A stretch of 64,000 nt of DNA from Sphingomonas sp. IC081 (lineage in GTDB: Bacteria; Pseudomonadota; Alphaproteobacteria; Sphingomonadales; Sphingomonadaceae). Position numbers and translations under genes: made by a program. Below, one piece after another: positions 18,091 to 27,668 of this stretch. The stretch covers positions 1,189,001 through 1,253,000 of the forward strand of contig NZ_CP029761.1 in NCBI RefSeq assembly GCF_006874585.1, written 5' to 3'. Within the stretch, counting starts at the first letter, position 1. Each line of letters begins with the position of its first letter. The notes beneath the pieces are model-generated. The model worked only from the letters and a program-made list of their open reading frames with translations, was not told the DNA's origin and did no database searches.

Positions 18091-18759
18091 TCACTCTCCC
18101 GTGGGGGCGGCGTAGGCTTCAAGCTGTTCGGCAAGCGCGCGGACAAAGGCGGGGCGGGCCTCGCCGCGTGCCTTGTAGGCGGCAAGGGCCGGGAACTCGG
18201 CGAGGACATCCGTGTGGTCGAGCAGGCGCAGCACGGTGACCATCAGCACGTCGGCGATGGAGAAGGGGCCCGCCAGCCACGCGCGCTCGCCCAGCGCCTT
18301 CTGGAGCGAGGCCAGCTTGCGCCGGGCCTGCTTGACGGCGCCGGGACGGGCCTGCTCCGCCCAGGGTTCCTGCGCGAAAAACAGGTCCAGCCCGTTAAGG
18401 TGGGCAAGCGCCGGTTCGACCGAGTTGCCGGCGGCAAACAGCCAGGTGATCGCCTGCCAGCGCGCTTGCGGGGCCGTGGGCAGCAGGTGCGCGTCCTGTT
18501 CGCCGAGATAGAGCAGGATCGCGCCGCTTTCGAACATGCGGATCTCGCCATCGTCGAAGGCGGGGACCTGGCCGAAGGGCTGCCATTGCCGGTACTCGCC
18601 GCTGCGCGGGGCCATCGCGTCGATCAGGTCGAGCCGGTAGTCGCGCCCGATTTCCTCCAGCGCCCAGCGGATGCGCAAGTCGCGCACGTGTCCGCGCACT
18701 TGCGGCGGCACGTTGCTGAAGCCGCTGATCACCGTTGCCGCGTCATCGCACAGGGGCAT
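18091..18759 (-). CDS. Glutathione S-transferase family protein (first gene of operon)
   Basis: A 222-residue GST with SNVPPQVRGHVRDLRIRWAL, PFGQVPAFDDGEIRMFESGAIL (glutathione-binding region) and a helical C-terminal domain with PFSIADVLMVTVLRLL. It is the promoter-proximal gene of an eight-gene operon running toward 14023. It is divergent from the HxlR-type regulator with a 129-bp space, the usual arrangement for local regulation. Confidence 0.9.
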   Translation of the reverse strand: MPLCDDAATVISGFSNVPPQVRGHVRDLRIRWALEEIGRDYRLDLIDAMAPRSGEYRQWQPFGQVPAFDDGEIRMFESGAILLYLGEQDAHLLPTAPQARWQAITWLFAAGNSVEPALAHLNGLDLFFAQEPWAEQARPGAVKQARRKLASLQKALGERAWLAGPFSIADVLMVTVLRLLDHTDVLAEFPALAAYKARGEARPAFVRALAEQLEAYAAPTGE

Positions 18760-18888
18760 CTGTCGTCTCCCTTCGAGGATCGTACCACAAGTTCGCTCAG
18801 GAACGGATCATTCAAGCGTTCCCGAACGGCGCACTTGCGGCGAATCGTTATTGCCATGGGCTGCGCTTCAAGGTTACGAAAAGCAACC
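18760..18888. promoter_or_regulatory. Divergent control region between GST operon and HxlR regulator
   Basis: This 129-bp region contains two short symmetric sequences next to the regulator start: GGTTAC-GAAAA-GCAACC near 18871 and AGTT-ACTAAATGA-AACT, which spans the start codon region near 18892. They are candidate HxlR operators. No clear -35/-10 pair can be named by eye. Confidence 0.4.
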
Positions 18889-19620
18889 ATGAAGTTACTA
18901 AATGAAACTGATGTGGCGCCGAAGCGCGCCGGGGCTGCGCCAGTCTCCGCGCCCGCCCGCCACGGGCGCTGGTATGACGATGCCTGCGGGGCGTCGCTGG
19001 CGCTGGAACTCATCGGCGAACGCTGGTCGCTGCTGATCGTGCGCGAGATGCTGCTGGGCCCGCGCCGCTTCAACGAACTGCGCGGCGCGCTGCCCACGCT
19101 GAGCGCCAAGGTCCTGACCGAGCGCCTGGTGGCATTGGAGGCTTCGGGCATCGTCCGGCGCATCCGCATGGCGCCGCCCGCCTCGGTGCAGGTCTATGGG
19201 CTCACCGAATGGGGGCAGGGGCTGGAGCCGGTGCTGCTGGAACTGGTGCGCTGGGGGCTGCGCGCGCCGGGGCACGATCCGGCGCTGGCGTTCACGCCGG
19301 TGGCGCTGATGCTGTCGCTGCGGGCGCTGATCGATCCGGTCCGCGCGGGCGCTCTTTCGCTCTGGGTGGAATTCGACATCGGCACGCAGAAGTTCGCGGC
19401 CCGGCTGCGCGGGGGTGAGCTTGCCATCCACCCGGCCGGAGAGGGCATGAGCGCGCCGGACCTGCGCTTCACCGCGGCCAGCGCGTCCGATTTCCTGCCG
19501 GTGTTCTACGGCAAGCGCAGCCTTGGCGAGGCGGTGGGCAAGCTCAAGGTCGGCGGCGATCCGGCACTGGCCGGGCGGTTCATCGATCTCTTCGCGTTGC
19601 CGCCGAAGTTTCGCGGCTGA
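18889..19620 (+). CDS. HxlR/MarR-like winged-helix regulator with SCP2-like C-terminal domain
   Basis: A 243-residue regulator. Residues about 30-115 form an HxlR winged helix ([18 protein letters not shown], then [19 protein letters not shown]). The C-terminal ~110 residues look like a sterol-carrier/SCP2-type ligand domain found in some HxlR proteins, ending [17 protein letters not shown]. That domain could sense a hydrophobic ligand. It is divergent from the detoxification operon and probably controls it; this is inferred from position. Confidence 0.85.
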   Translation: MKLLNETDVAPKRAGAAPVSAPARHGRWYDDACGASLALELIGERWSLLIVREMLLGPRRFNELRGALPTLSAKVLTERLVALEASGIVRRIRMAPPASVQVYGLTEWGQGLEPVLLELVRWGLRAPGHDPALAFTPVALMLSLRALIDPVRAGALSLWVEFDIGTQKFAARLRGGELAIHPAGEGMSAPDLRFTAASASDFLPVFYGKRSLGEAVGKLKVGGDPALAGRFIDLFALPPKFRG

Positions 19621-19685
19621 CGGGCGGGGGCAGTGTTCAAACCCTGTTGCGGTGCAGCGCCCGCTTGTCTACGCGGTTAGGCACG

Positions 19686-20672
19686 ATGACTGAGACCATG
19701 AAAGCCGAGAGTCGCGACGCCACCGTGCTGGCCGCCCCCGATATCGAACTCGACGTGCGCGAGACCTTCGGGATCGATATCGACATGAAGGTGCCCGCCT
19801 TCTCCGTGGCGGACGAACGCGTGCCCGATCTGGACGAGACTTATGTCTTCGACCCGGATACCACCCTCGCGATCCTGGCGGGCTTTGCCTACAATCGCCG
19901 CGTGATGGTGCAGGGTTACCATGGCACCGGCAAGTCGACGCACATCGAGCAGGTGGCCGCGCGCCTCAAGTGGCCGTGCATCCGCATCAACCTCGACGCG
20001 CACATCAGCCGTATCGACCTGATCGGCCGTGACGCGATTGTCCTGCGTGACGGTCTTCAGGTCACCGAATTCCGCGAAGGCCTGCTGCCCTGGGCGCTCC
20101 AGCACCCGGTGGCGCTGGTGTTCGACGAATACGACGCGGGCCGTCCGGACGTGATGTTCGTGATCCAGCGCATCCTCGAAACCGAGGGCAAGCTGACGCT
20201 GCTCGACCAGAACCGCGTGATCCGCCCGGACCGGAACTTCCGCCTCTTCGCCACGGCCAATACCGTCGGCCTTGGCGATACCTCGGGCCTTTACCACGGC
20301 ACCCAGCAGATCAACCAGGGCCAGATGGACCGCTGGAACTTGGTGGTCGGCCTCAATTACCTGCCGCAGCCGGTCGAGACGGAAATCGTCACGAAGAAGG
20401 TGCCGCAGGTGGATGCGGCAACGATCGCCAACATGGTCAAGGTCGCCGACTTCTCGCGCCAGGGCTTCATGAACGGCGACATCTCGACCGTGATGAGCCC
20501 GCGCACCGTCATCACCTGGGCGCAGAACACCGCGATCTTCAAAGACGTGGGCTTTGCCTTCCGCCTCTCGTTCCTCAACAAGTGCGACGAGACCGAGCGA
20601 GTGATGGTTGCCGAATACTACCAGCGTGTGTTCGGCACCGACTTGCCCGAAAGCGTCGTCGCCAAGGCCTGA
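19686..20672 (+). CDS. cobS: Cobaltochelatase CobS subunit-like AAA+ ATPase
   Basis: CobS is the AAA+ subunit of aerobic cobaltochelatase, which with CobN and CobT inserts cobalt in cobalamin synthesis. The 328-residue protein has Walker [10 protein letters not shown], Walker [11 protein letters not shown] and sensor [13 protein letters not shown]. The start is the ATG before TETMKAES. CobT normally follows directly, but here the next sequence is a repeat and a terminator. The protein may work with a distant cobT or in a different MoxR-type chaperone role. Confidence 0.92.
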   Translation: MTETMKAESRDATVLAAPDIELDVRETFGIDIDMKVPAFSVADERVPDLDETYVFDPDTTLAILAGFAYNRRVMVQGYHGTGKSTHIEQVAARLKWPCIRINLDAHISRIDLIGRDAIVLRDGLQVTEFREGLLPWALQHPVALVFDEYDAGRPDVMFVIQRILETEGKLTLLDQNRVIRPDRNFRLFATANTVGLGDTSGLYHGTQQINQGQMDRWNLVVGLNYLPQPVETEIVTKKVPQVDAATIANMVKVADFSRQGFMNGDISTVMSPRTVITWAQNTAIFKDVGFAFRLSFLNKCDETERVMVAEYYQRVFGTDLPESVVAKA

Positions 20673-20682
20673 TGGCCCGAGA

Positions 20683-20764
20683 GTCTGTTTGAAAAATGCC
20701 CGATAGGGCATTTTGAGGGCGGCTGGTGCCGCGAAATTCGCTTTTGGCGAATTTCCAAACGGAC
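20683..20764. repeat. Multi-hairpin intergenic repeat, copy C (compact form)
   Basis: Outer arms GTCTGTTTGAAAAA and TTTCCAAACGGAC are near complements. Three small hairpins lie inside: AATGCCCGATAGGGCATT, GGCGGCTGGTGCCGC, and GAAATTCGCTTTTGGCGAATTTC. It looks like a cloverleaf-shaped palindromic unit. It shares its parts with the copies at 12994 and 46083. Confidence 0.75.
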
Positions 20765-20785
20765 TTTGCGCCTCGGCGAACAGGC

Positions 20786-20813
20786 AAAAGGGAGGCCGCG
20801 GCCTCCCTTTTTT
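20786..20813. terminator. Bidirectional intrinsic terminator between cobS and an exported-protein gene
   Basis: AAAAGGGAGGCCGC and its complement form a perfect palindrome flanked by A and T runs, so it can work for the two convergent genes. Confidence 0.88.
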
Positions 20814-20817
20814 CATG

Positions 20818-21174
20818 TCAGTCGTAGGAGAACGCCGTCACCGTGCCGTGGCGGGTGTCGCACTTGAAGGTCATCTTCTTCATTTTCAGCTTGCCGTCCT
20901 TGTCGGGGATCGCGACATCGACTTCGGCGCGCACCGAGGCGCGGCCGTCGCTCTTCTTGTCGGTATCCTCGACCTTGCGCATGCTCACGTCGCGCGCGCC
21001 GAGCTTTTCGCCGCGCGCCTTGGCCTCGGCCATGCAGACCTGGACCACCTGATCGCGTTCATCGCCCGAAACCGGGGGCGGCGAGGGGTCCTGGCTCCAG
21101 GCCTTGGTCACGAATGCGACGCTGAGCACGAGCACGTTCGCGCTGGCAAAGTACTTCAACATGAGATCCCGCAT
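20818..21174 (-). CDS. Small exported hypothetical protein
   Basis: A 118-residue protein with a signal-type N-terminus (hydrophobic about residues 8-24, then SQDPSPPPVS). A charged soluble domain follows with two cysteines (VQVCMAEA and TFKCDTRH). Not assigned to a known family; it resembles small periplasmic proteins of sphingomonads in size and style. GGAGG lies 5 nt before the ATG, fixing this start over an in-frame GTG two codons upstream. Confidence 0.7.
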   Translation of the reverse strand: MRDLMLKYFASANVLVLSVAFVTKAWSQDPSPPPVSGDERDQVVQVCMAEAKARGEKLGARDVSMRKVEDTDKKSDGRASVRAEVDVAIPDKDGKLKMKKMTFKCDTRHGTVTAFSYD

Positions 21175-21345
21175 TGCCACCTCCTGCCCAATCCCGGCGG
21201 GGCATGACCGGCCGGGCCGATGTCATCCATTCGGCAGGATCGAAGGTACCGGGAAAGTGTCAGCGCTCCCATTGGGGCAAACCCTCGTCGGCGCAGGGGA
21301 AATCCCCAAGACGGCGTATGGCGCGGCGCGCTGGACCGGCCCCGA

Positions 21346-22092
21346 TCAGTCCCCGGGATACGTCGCCTTGACGAAATAGAGCCCGTCCGGCGGCGAATTG
21401 AGGCCGAGGGCCTGCCGGTTGCGCGCTTCCAGCGCCGCGGTGACTCGGGCTTCCTCCCAGCGGCCCATCCCCACGAGCGCGAGGCAGCCGACCATCGAGC
21501 GAACCTGGTGGTGCAGGAAGCTGCGCGCCTCGGCCTCGATCAGCACCATCTCGCCCTCGCGCCGGACCTCGAGCCGGTCGAGTGTCTTGAGCGGGCTCTG
21601 CGACTGGCAATGGGTGGAGCGGAAGGTGGTGAAGTCGTGCAGCCCCACCAGCCTTTGCGCGGCGCGGTGCATGGCCGTTTCGTCGAGCGGCTTGGGCACT
21701 TGCCAGGCCTTGCCGCGCTCCACCGTGAGCGGGGCGCGGCGGTTGGCGATGCGGTAGATGTATGAGCGGCCGATGCACGAGAAGCGGGCGTGCCAGTCGT
21801 CCGGCACCACCTCGCAGCCGACCACCGCGATCGGATGCGGGCGCAGCCGCGCGTTCATGCCTTCCGAGAACTGGAAGGGCGTGAACGGCTTGTCGATGTC
21901 CATGTGCACTTTCATGCCCAGCGCATGGACCCCCGCATCGGTGCGCCCGGCGGCATGCATGCCGGTGACTTCCCCGGTCAGCGCAAAGGCCGCTTCCTCG
22001 ACGCTCTGCTGCACCGAGGGCCCGTGCACCTGCCGCTGCAGGCCCATGTAGGGCGCGCCGTCGAATTCGAGAGTGAGGGCAAAACGGGTCAC
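21346..22092 (-). CDS. truA: tRNA pseudouridine(38-40) synthase
   Basis: Converts uridines 38-40 in the tRNA anticodon arm to pseudouridine. The 248-residue protein is standard length. The catalytic aspartate is Asp52 in GRTDAGVHA, and the C-terminal [11 protein letters not shown] motif is present. The start overlaps the fmt stop by 4 bp, giving a coupled fmt-truA pair. About 170 bp separate its end from the next gene; nothing further is seen there. Confidence 0.96.
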   Translation of the reverse strand: MTRFALTLEFDGAPYMGLQRQVHGPSVQQSVEEAAFALTGEVTGMHAAGRTDAGVHALGMKVHMDIDKPFTPFQFSEGMNARLRPHPIAVVGCEVVPDDWHARFSCIGRSYIYRIANRRAPLTVERGKAWQVPKPLDETAMHRAAQRLVGLHDFTTFRSTHCQSQSPLKTLDRLEVRREGEMVLIEAEARSFLHHQVRSMVGCLALVGMGRWEEARVTAALEARNRQALGLNSPPDGLYFVKATYPGD

Positions 22093-22997
22093 GCGAGCCT
22101 CGTTCCGGCAGCGACCGGACGGCCGCGCAGCAGGTCCGCCGCTTCCATGGCGGGCTTGCCCGCGCGCTGGATGCGGGTCACGCGGATCGCGCCTTCACCG
22201 CAGGCGACGGTGAGAACGTCGTCGAGCGTTTCGCCGGGCGTGCCCGAACCCTCCGCGAGATCGGCGGCGAGTACCTTGTAGCGCTCGCCATCGAGTTCGA
22301 AGAAGGCGCCGGGCGCAGGCATGAAGGCGCGCACCTGGCGCTCCACCTGCTCGGCGGGAGCCGCGAAGTCGAGCCGGGCTTCGGCCTTGTCGATCTTCCT
22401 GGCATACGTCACGCCGTCTTCCGGCTGGGTGACGGCGCGGTGCACGGCAAGGTCGCGCAGGGTGCCGACCATGAGCTGCGCGCCCTTTTCGGCCAGTTCG
22501 GCGGTGAGTTCACCGGCGGTCTTGCGGTCGATCGTCGTGCGCAGCGTCGCCAGCATCGGCCCGGTGTCGAGCCCGATTTCCATCTGCATGATCGTCACCC
22601 CGGTGGTGGGATCGCCCGCCAGGATCGCCCGCTGGATCGGCGCCGCCCCGCGCCAGCGCGGCAGGATCGAGGCGTGGATGTTGAGGCAGCCAAGGCGCGG
22701 GGCATCGAGCACCGCCTGCGGCAGCAGCAGGCCGTAAGCGGCGACAATGGCGATGTCGGCGCCCAGCGCGGCGAACTGTTCCTGTTCCTCGGCGCTCTTC
22801 AGCGAAACCGGATGGCGCACCGCGATCCCGCGGGCCTCGGCTTCCTTGTGGACGGGCGAGGGGGTCAGCTCCTTGCCGCGGCGACCGCCGGGGCGCGGCG
22901 GCTGGCTGTAGACGGCAACGACTTCGTGCCCGGCCTCGACCAGCGCGACGAGTGCGGGCACCGCAAAATCGGGCGTTCCCATGAAAACGATGCGCAT
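22089..22997 (-). CDS. fmt: Methionyl-tRNA formyltransferase
   Basis: Formylates initiator Met-tRNA using 10-formyltetrahydrofolate. The 302-residue protein starts [16 protein letters not shown], has the folate/catalytic region [20 protein letters not shown] and IGLDTGPML, and a C-terminal OB-like domain. The start is chosen by this conserved N-terminus. It is divergent from recR (about 60 bp) and lies near def, whose product removes the formyl group it adds; fmt and def are often neighbours. Confidence 0.97.
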   Translation of the reverse strand: MRIVFMGTPDFAVPALVALVEAGHEVVAVYSQPPRPGGRRGKELTPSPVHKEAEARGIAVRHPVSLKSAEEQEQFAALGADIAIVAAYGLLLPQAVLDAPRLGCLNIHASILPRWRGAAPIQRAILAGDPTTGVTIMQMEIGLDTGPMLATLRTTIDRKTAGELTAELAEKGAQLMVGTLRDLAVHRAVTQPEDGVTYARKIDKAEARLDFAAPAEQVERQVRAFMPAPGAFFELDGERYKVLAADLAEGSGTPGETLDDVLTVACGEGAIRVTRIQRAGKPAMEAADLLRGRPVAAGTRLA

Positions 22998-23057
22998 GGT
23001 GTGGGGAATTCTCCGAAGGACTATCTCTTGGGCTGCGCAGGCCCTATCTCCGCCGCC

Positions 23058-23654
23058 ATGGCATCGCAAGAGATCGAGACGCTTACCGCCGCGCTGTCGC
23101 GCCTTCCCGGCCTTGGCCCCCGCTCCGCGCGGCGGGCGGTGCTGTGGCTCATCAAGCGCCGGGAAAGCTCGCTGGTGCAACTGGTCGATGCGCTTGCCGC
23201 CGTGCGCGAGGCGCTGGTCGAGTGCCGGACCTGCGGCAACATCGATACCACCAACCCTTGCGGCATCTGCGCCGATCCGCGCCGCGATGCAGGTTCGCTC
23301 TGCGTGGTGGAGGAAGTGGCGGACCTCTGGGCGCTGGACCGCGCGCGGCTGTTCAATGGCCGATATCACGTGCTTGGCGGCCGGTTGTCGGCGCTCGACG
23401 GGGTGCGGCCGGAAGACCTGACCATCGACCAGCTCTTGCGCCGGGTCGAGGAAGGCGGCATCGACGAAGTCGTGCTCGCCATGAATGCGACGCTCGAAGG
23501 GCAGACCACCGCGCACTATATTGCCGAGCGTCTTGAAGGGCTTGCCGTGCGCATCACCCAGCTGGCCCATGGCCTGCCGGTGGGCGGTGAGCTGGACTAT
23601 CTGGACGAGGGAACACTCGCCCAGGCCATTCGCGCAAGGCGGCCGGTGGCCTGA
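23058..23654 (+). CDS. recR: Recombination mediator protein RecR
   Basis: RecR acts with RecO (and RecF) to load RecA at gaps in damaged DNA. The 198-residue protein has an N-terminal helix-hairpin-helix ([15 protein letters not shown]), a zinc finger C-x2-C-x9-C-x2-C ([16 protein letters not shown]) and a Toprim domain starting at [10 protein letters not shown]. The start is the ATG that gives the family N-terminus. Followed by def in the same direction. Confidence 0.96.
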   Translation: MASQEIETLTAALSRLPGLGPRSARRAVLWLIKRRESSLVQLVDALAAVREALVECRTCGNIDTTNPCGICADPRRDAGSLCVVEEVADLWALDRARLFNGRYHVLGGRLSALDGVRPEDLTIDQLLRRVEEGGIDEVVLAMNATLEGQTTAHYIAERLEGLAVRITQLAHGLPVGGELDYLDEGTLAQAIRARRPVA

Positions 23655-23715
23655 CGATCACTCTGATCGGACCGACGACCTTGCGAGAATCGGCCATCGC
23701 GCTTATTTGGCGGGC

Positions 23716-24285
23716 ATGGCTATCCGTGAAATCCTCGAAGTTCCCGATCCGCGTCTCAAGCAGGTTTCGGTCCCCGTCGAAAAGTTCGACGACGAGCTCA
23801 AGACGCTTGTCGAAGACATGTTCGAGACCATGTACGATGCCCCGGGCATCGGTCTTGCCGCCATCCAGGTGGGCGTGCCGCTGCGCGTGCTGGTGATCGA
23901 TCTCCAGCCTGACGACGAGGATGCGGAACCGGAAGTGTGCACGGCCCATGGCGGTCACCACCACACGCACCAGCCGACCAGGAAGGAACCCCGGATCTTC
24001 ATCAATCCGGAAATCCTCGACCCTTCCGAAGACCACACGGTCTATCAGGAAGGCTGCCTGTCGGTGCCGGAGATCTTCGCCGACGTCGAACGCCCCTCGC
24101 GCATCCGCGCGCGCTGGCAGGATCTTGACGGCACCGTGCACGAGGAAGAGATGGACGGCCTCATGGCCACCTGCCTCCAGCACGAGATGGATCATCTCGA
24201 AGGCATTCTCTTCATCGATCATCTCTCGCGCCTGAAGCGCCAGATGGCACTCAAGAAGCTCGACAAGCTGCGCCGCGCGGCCTGA
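23716..24285 (+). CDS. def: Peptide deformylase with a histidine-rich insertion
   Basis: Removes the N-formyl group from nascent proteins using a metal ion. All three deformylase motifs are present: [10 protein letters not shown] (residues 44-53), EGCLSVP with metal ligand Cys114, and HEMDH with His156, Glu157 and His160. The 189-residue protein has an insertion at about 67-91 that is acidic and then histidine-rich ([13 protein letters not shown]), between the second beta strand region and the conserved PRIFINPEI. The insertion could bind metal; that is inference. Confidence 0.96.
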   Translation: MAIREILEVPDPRLKQVSVPVEKFDDELKTLVEDMFETMYDAPGIGLAAIQVGVPLRVLVIDLQPDDEDAEPEVCTAHGGHHHTHQPTRKEPRIFINPEILDPSEDHTVYQEGCLSVPEIFADVERPSRIRARWQDLDGTVHEEEMDGLMATCLQHEMDHLEGILFIDHLSRLKRQMALKKLDKLRRAA

Positions 24286-24354
24286 TTTGCACGCATTGGG
24301 GAAAAGCCGGCCGGAAGGCTGGCGTTCCCTGAATGTTCTGGCTATGCTGCCGGA

Positions 24355-25953
24355 ATGGAAATCGCAGTCGTCGCCATTGTCGCGCTCGTTGTCGGTCTTG
24401 GGGCCGGCTGGTTCTTCGGATCCCGGCCGGCCGCCGACTGGCGAAACCGCCACGAAACCCGCGATCGCGAAGCGCGTGAACTCGACGAGAAGTTCCGCGC
24501 CGCGATTCGCGACCTTGCCGCCGCCGGTGAACGCGCCAGCCGGGCGGACGACCTTGCCGAAACGCTCGAACGCACCCGTGCCGAGCATGGGCAGGCGATG
24601 GAACTTGTCCGCCGCGGCCATGACGAAGCGCAGCAGCGCCTGCGCGGCGAACTGACGCAGGCGCTCGACACTACCCGATCCGAACATGCGACGCTGGTCG
24701 ACGCCTTGCGCCGCGAACAGCGCGAACTGGCCTCGGAACTGGCGACCCTGCGGGAAAAATCCGCCAATTTCGACGAGCAGAAGCGCCTCCTCATCGAAGC
24801 GCAGGAAGCGCTGCGCAAGGAGTTCGAGAATGCCGGGGCCAAAGTGCTGGCAGGAGCGCAGGAAGCCTTCCTCAACCGCGCGGGCGCGCGCTTCGAGGAG
24901 AGCGAAAAGGCCAGTGCCGAGCGTATCCGCACCCTGCTGGCCCCGGTCGGCGAGCGCCTGAAGAGCTACGAGGAGCAGGTCGCCACGCTTGAAAAGCAGC
25001 GCACCGATGCCTTTGCGACGCTGACCGGACAGCTTGTCGAACTGAGCGCCGGGCAGGAACGTGTGCGTAGCGAGGCGGCGCGTCTCAGCAATTCGCTGCG
25101 CAACGCGCCCAAGGCGCGCGGCCGCTGGGGCGAGCAGCAGCTCAAGAACGTGCTCGAACAGTGCGGCCTTGCCGAACATACCGATTTCGTGACCGAGCAT
25201 TCGGTGGAGACCGAGGATGGCCGCCTGCGTCCCGACGCGATCGTGCGTATCCCCGGCAACAAGCAGCTGGTGATCGACGCCAAGGTCTCGCTCAACGCCT
25301 ATCAGGATGCCTTCGAGGCCGAGGACGAGACGCTGCGTGCCGCCTTCCTCGACCAGCATGCCGCCTCGATGCGAGGCCACATCCAGACGCTGGGCAACAA
25401 GAGCTACCAGAGCCAGTTCGAGAACGCGCCCGACTACGTGCTGATGTTCGTGCCGGGCGAGCATTTCATCGCCGCTGCGCTCGACCACGATTCCAGCCTG
25501 TGGGACTATGCCTTCGAGCGGCGCGTGCTGCTGGCGAGCCCGACCAATCTGGTCGCGATCTGCCGCACCATCGCGCAGGTCTGGCAGCAGGAAGGCCTCG
25601 CCAAGGAAGCGCGCGAGATCGGCAAGCTGGGCAGCGATCTCTATGACAGCCTGGCCAAGACGCAGGACGATCTCGGCAAGGTCGGTGTGCATCTGGGGCG
25701 CGCCGTGAACAGCTTCAACGACTTTGCCCGCACCTACGAAGGCAACGTGATGAGCCGTGCCCGCCGTCTTACCGAAAAGCACATCAAGATCGGCAAGCGC
25801 GAGATTTCCGATGAAGTGGCGGGGGTGGAAGCGATGCCGCGCTACGCCGAAACCGGGGGGCAGATCGCCGACTTTTCCGGCGATACAGCCGGCGATACAG
25901 CCGGCGGTTCAGGCAGCGATGCAGAGAGCGAGGACGCCGCAGCGGCCGAATGA
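24355..25953 (+). CDS. rmuC: DNA recombination protein RmuC
   Basis: RmuC family proteins limit DNA inversion at short inverted repeats and have a nuclease-like fold. The 532-residue protein has an N-terminal membrane anchor (about 3-20), a long coiled coil (about 35-235), and the conserved domain with ARGRWGEQQLKNVLEQCGL, RPDAIVRIPGNKQLVIDAKV and the C-terminal region ...KRLTEKHIKIGK-like. An unusual short repeat, two copies of GDTAG, occurs near the acidic C-terminus. Confidence 0.95.
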   Translation: MEIAVVAIVALVVGLGAGWFFGSRPAADWRNRHETRDREARELDEKFRAAIRDLAAAGERASRADDLAETLERTRAEHGQAMELVRRGHDEAQQRLRGELTQALDTTRSEHATLVDALRREQRELASELATLREKSANFDEQKRLLIEAQEALRKEFENAGAKVLAGAQEAFLNRAGARFEESEKASAERIRTLLAPVGERLKSYEEQVATLEKQRTDAFATLTGQLVELSAGQERVRSEAARLSNSLRNAPKARGRWGEQQLKNVLEQCGLAEHTDFVTEHSVETEDGRLRPDAIVRIPGNKQLVIDAKVSLNAYQDAFEAEDETLRAAFLDQHAASMRGHIQTLGNKSYQSQFENAPDYVLMFVPGEHFIAAALDHDSSLWDYAFERRVLLASPTNLVAICRTIAQVWQQEGLAKEAREIGKLGSDLYDSLAKTQDDLGKVGVHLGRAVNSFNDFARTYEGNVMSRARRLTEKHIKIGKREISDEVAGVEAMPRYAETGGQIADFSGDTAGDTAGGSGSDAESEDAAAAE

Positions 25954-25963
25954 ACCCCGGGGC

Positions 25964-26380
25964 CTATTTGCCGGCGACGGCGGCCTCTCGTTGCAGTTCG
26001 GCGCTATGGCCGCTCGACTGCAAGGTCATCCGGCCATGGTCGACGACCATGCGCGGCGTGGCGACGAGCAGCGCGCCGATGGCCTTTTCCTGATCCCAGG
26101 CGGGCGTCGGACAGCTCATCTCGGTGAGCGAGAGTGGGCCCGCGATCAGCCGGTCGTCGTCGACATGCCAGGGGCCGTCCAGACGGTTGCAGCCCACCCG
26201 GACGCCGATCTTGCCGCCCACGAAGGCGATGCTGGCGCCGTCGGCCTGCGGCCGCTGGCCGTCGATCAGGGTAATCCGCCAGGAGGTGCGGGCAAGCTGC
26301 GGGTCACCATCGCCGCCGGGGCTCGAGCAGGCCGCAAGCATGGCGGCGCAGGAGGCCGGAAAAATCGCGTGACGAAGCAT
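25964..26380 (-). CDS. META-domain lipoprotein
   Basis: A 138-residue secreted lipoprotein. The signal peptide ends in a lipobox LAAC with lipidated Cys18. The mature part has a META/HslJ-like domain with LARTSWRITLIDGQRP, VGCNRLDGPWHVD and GPLSLTEMSCP. HslJ-like proteins are linked to heat and antibiotic stress in the envelope, but function here is unproven. It is convergent with rmuC, with 10 bp between stops. Confidence 0.85.
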   Translation of the reverse strand: MLRHAIFPASCAAMLAACSSPGGDGDPQLARTSWRITLIDGQRPQADGASIAFVGGKIGVRVGCNRLDGPWHVDDDRLIAGPLSLTEMSCPTPAWDQEKAIGALLVATPRMVVDHGRMTLQSSGHSAELQREAAVAGK

Positions 26381-26540
26381 GGCGAAGCCTTGTCACAGCT
26401 GACCTGAGGCTGTGATGAACGTGCGCCACAGATATGCCGTTCCCAGCGAGGCGTTGACAGCCATCGGGCCGGGAATGGCGGCGATGCAGGCGCGGGCAGG
26501 GGCTTGCCCCGCCTCTGCCGGTTTCGGTCGGTGACGGCAA

Positions 26541-27377
26541 TCAGTCCCGGCGCAGGTGGGCGAGCGCTTCGTAAGCCAGAACTGCCCCCGCAACCGCCGC
26601 GTTCAGGCTGTCCGCACGGCCCAGCATGGGGATCGTGACACGCAGGTCGCAGGCTTCTTCGTAGGCCTGCGGCAGGCCTTGCGATTCGTTGCCTACCATC
26701 AGGAAGCAGGGCGCGGCGTAGGCCGCCTCGCGGTAGTCGGTCGGGTCCCGCAGCGAGGCGGCGACCAGCTGGCCGCCCAGTGCCCCGGCGTCCTGCGTTC
26801 CGGCGCCTTCGCGCAGCCAGGGCAGGAACTCGTCCCAGCGGGCCGTGACGATCTTCTGCGTGAAGATCGCCCCCATGCTGGCGCGCACGGCCTCGACCGA
26901 GAAGGGATCGGCGCAGTCGTCCAGCAGGATCAGGCCGCCCGCGCCCACGGCGTCGCCGGTGCGCAGCATGGTGCCGAGATTGCCGGGGTCGCGCAGCGCC
27001 TGCGCCACCAGCCAGATCGGGGCGGCAGAGCGGTCGAGGGTGGCAAGGCGGGTGTCGAATTCGGCAAAGACGCCGGCGACGGCCTGCGGATTGTCCTTGC
27101 CGGTGACCTTGGCGAGGATCTCCACGTCCATCTCGACGATGTCGCCGCCGGCGGCCGCAACGGCCGCTTCCAGCGCATCGAGCAGGGGATGGGGATCACG
27201 GCCGATTGCCATGACCAGGATCTCGGGCACGATGCCGCATTCGCGCGCGTCTGTCAGCAGGCGCAGGCCTTCGGCGAGGAAGCGCCGTTCCTGCTTGCGG
27301 TGCTTCTTCTCGCGCAGCGAGCGCAGGAACTTGACGAGCGGGTTGGAAAATCCGGTAATGGTACGGCGCACGGCCAA
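26541..27377 (-). CDS. TrmH/SpoU family RNA methyltransferase
   Basis: A 278-residue SPOUT methyltransferase that 2'-O-methylates rRNA or tRNA with S-adenosylmethionine. It has an N-terminal substrate-binding domain (HRKQERRFLAEGLRLL) and the knot motifs ALRDPGNLGTMLRTGDA, FLMVGNESQGL and IPMLGRADSLNAAVAGAV. The exact RNA target cannot be read from sequence. The 160 bp between its end and the META lipoprotein gene start show no gene. It lies 12 bp after the HPr gene in the same direction. Confidence 0.92.
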   Translation of the reverse strand: MAVRRTITGFSNPLVKFLRSLREKKHRKQERRFLAEGLRLLTDARECGIVPEILVMAIGRDPHPLLDALEAAVAAAGGDIVEMDVEILAKVTGKDNPQAVAGVFAEFDTRLATLDRSAAPIWLVAQALRDPGNLGTMLRTGDAVGAGGLILLDDCADPFSVEAVRASMGAIFTQKIVTARWDEFLPWLREGAGTQDAGALGGQLVAASLRDPTDYREAAYAAPCFLMVGNESQGLPQAYEEACDLRVTIPMLGRADSLNAAVAGAVLAYEALAHLRRD

Positions 27378-27389
27378 AACTCTTGCCTT

Positions 27390-27668
27390 CTACTCTTCGC
27401 CGAAACCGTCGCGCACCAGCGTGGCGAGCGTGGCCAGCGCTTCGGGGGCGCCTTCGCCCGCGCAGGAAATCTCGATGCTGTCGCCCTTGGCGGCGCCCAG
27501 CATCATCAGGCCGAGGATCGAGTTGCCGGCGGCCTCGGTGCCGTCCTTGCCGACCTTGACCAGCACGGTGGCCGGCAGTTCGGCGACGTGGTTCACGAAC
27601 TTGGCGCTGGCGCGGGCATGAAGGCCGCGCTTGTTGACGATCAGCACCGTTTCACGAAAATCGCTCAT
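27390..27668 (-). CDS. ptsH: Phosphocarrier protein HPr
   Basis: HPr carries phosphate in the PTS and, in alphaproteobacteria, mostly has a regulatory role. The 92-residue protein has the phospho-histidine His17 in RGLHARASAKF and the regulatory serine Ser50 in GNSILGLMMLGA, which HprK could phosphorylate. The start overlaps the EIIA stop by 4 bp. The EI gene (ptsI or ptsP) is not in the window. Confidence 0.95.
   Translation of the reverse strand: MSDFRETVLIVNKRGLHARASAKFVNHVAELPATVLVKVGKDGTEAAGNSILGLMMLGAAKGDSIEISCAGEGAPEALATLATLVRDGFGEE

Noticed and set aside
23554..25782. Long minus-strand open frame (742 codons) opposite recR-def-rmuC
   Set aside because: Shadow of three real plus-strand genes; composition is typical of antisense in high-GC DNA.
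26381..26540. Possible small gene between the META lipoprotein and the RNA methyltransferase gene
   Set aside because: The short frames here lack a ribosome binding site and have no conserved character.
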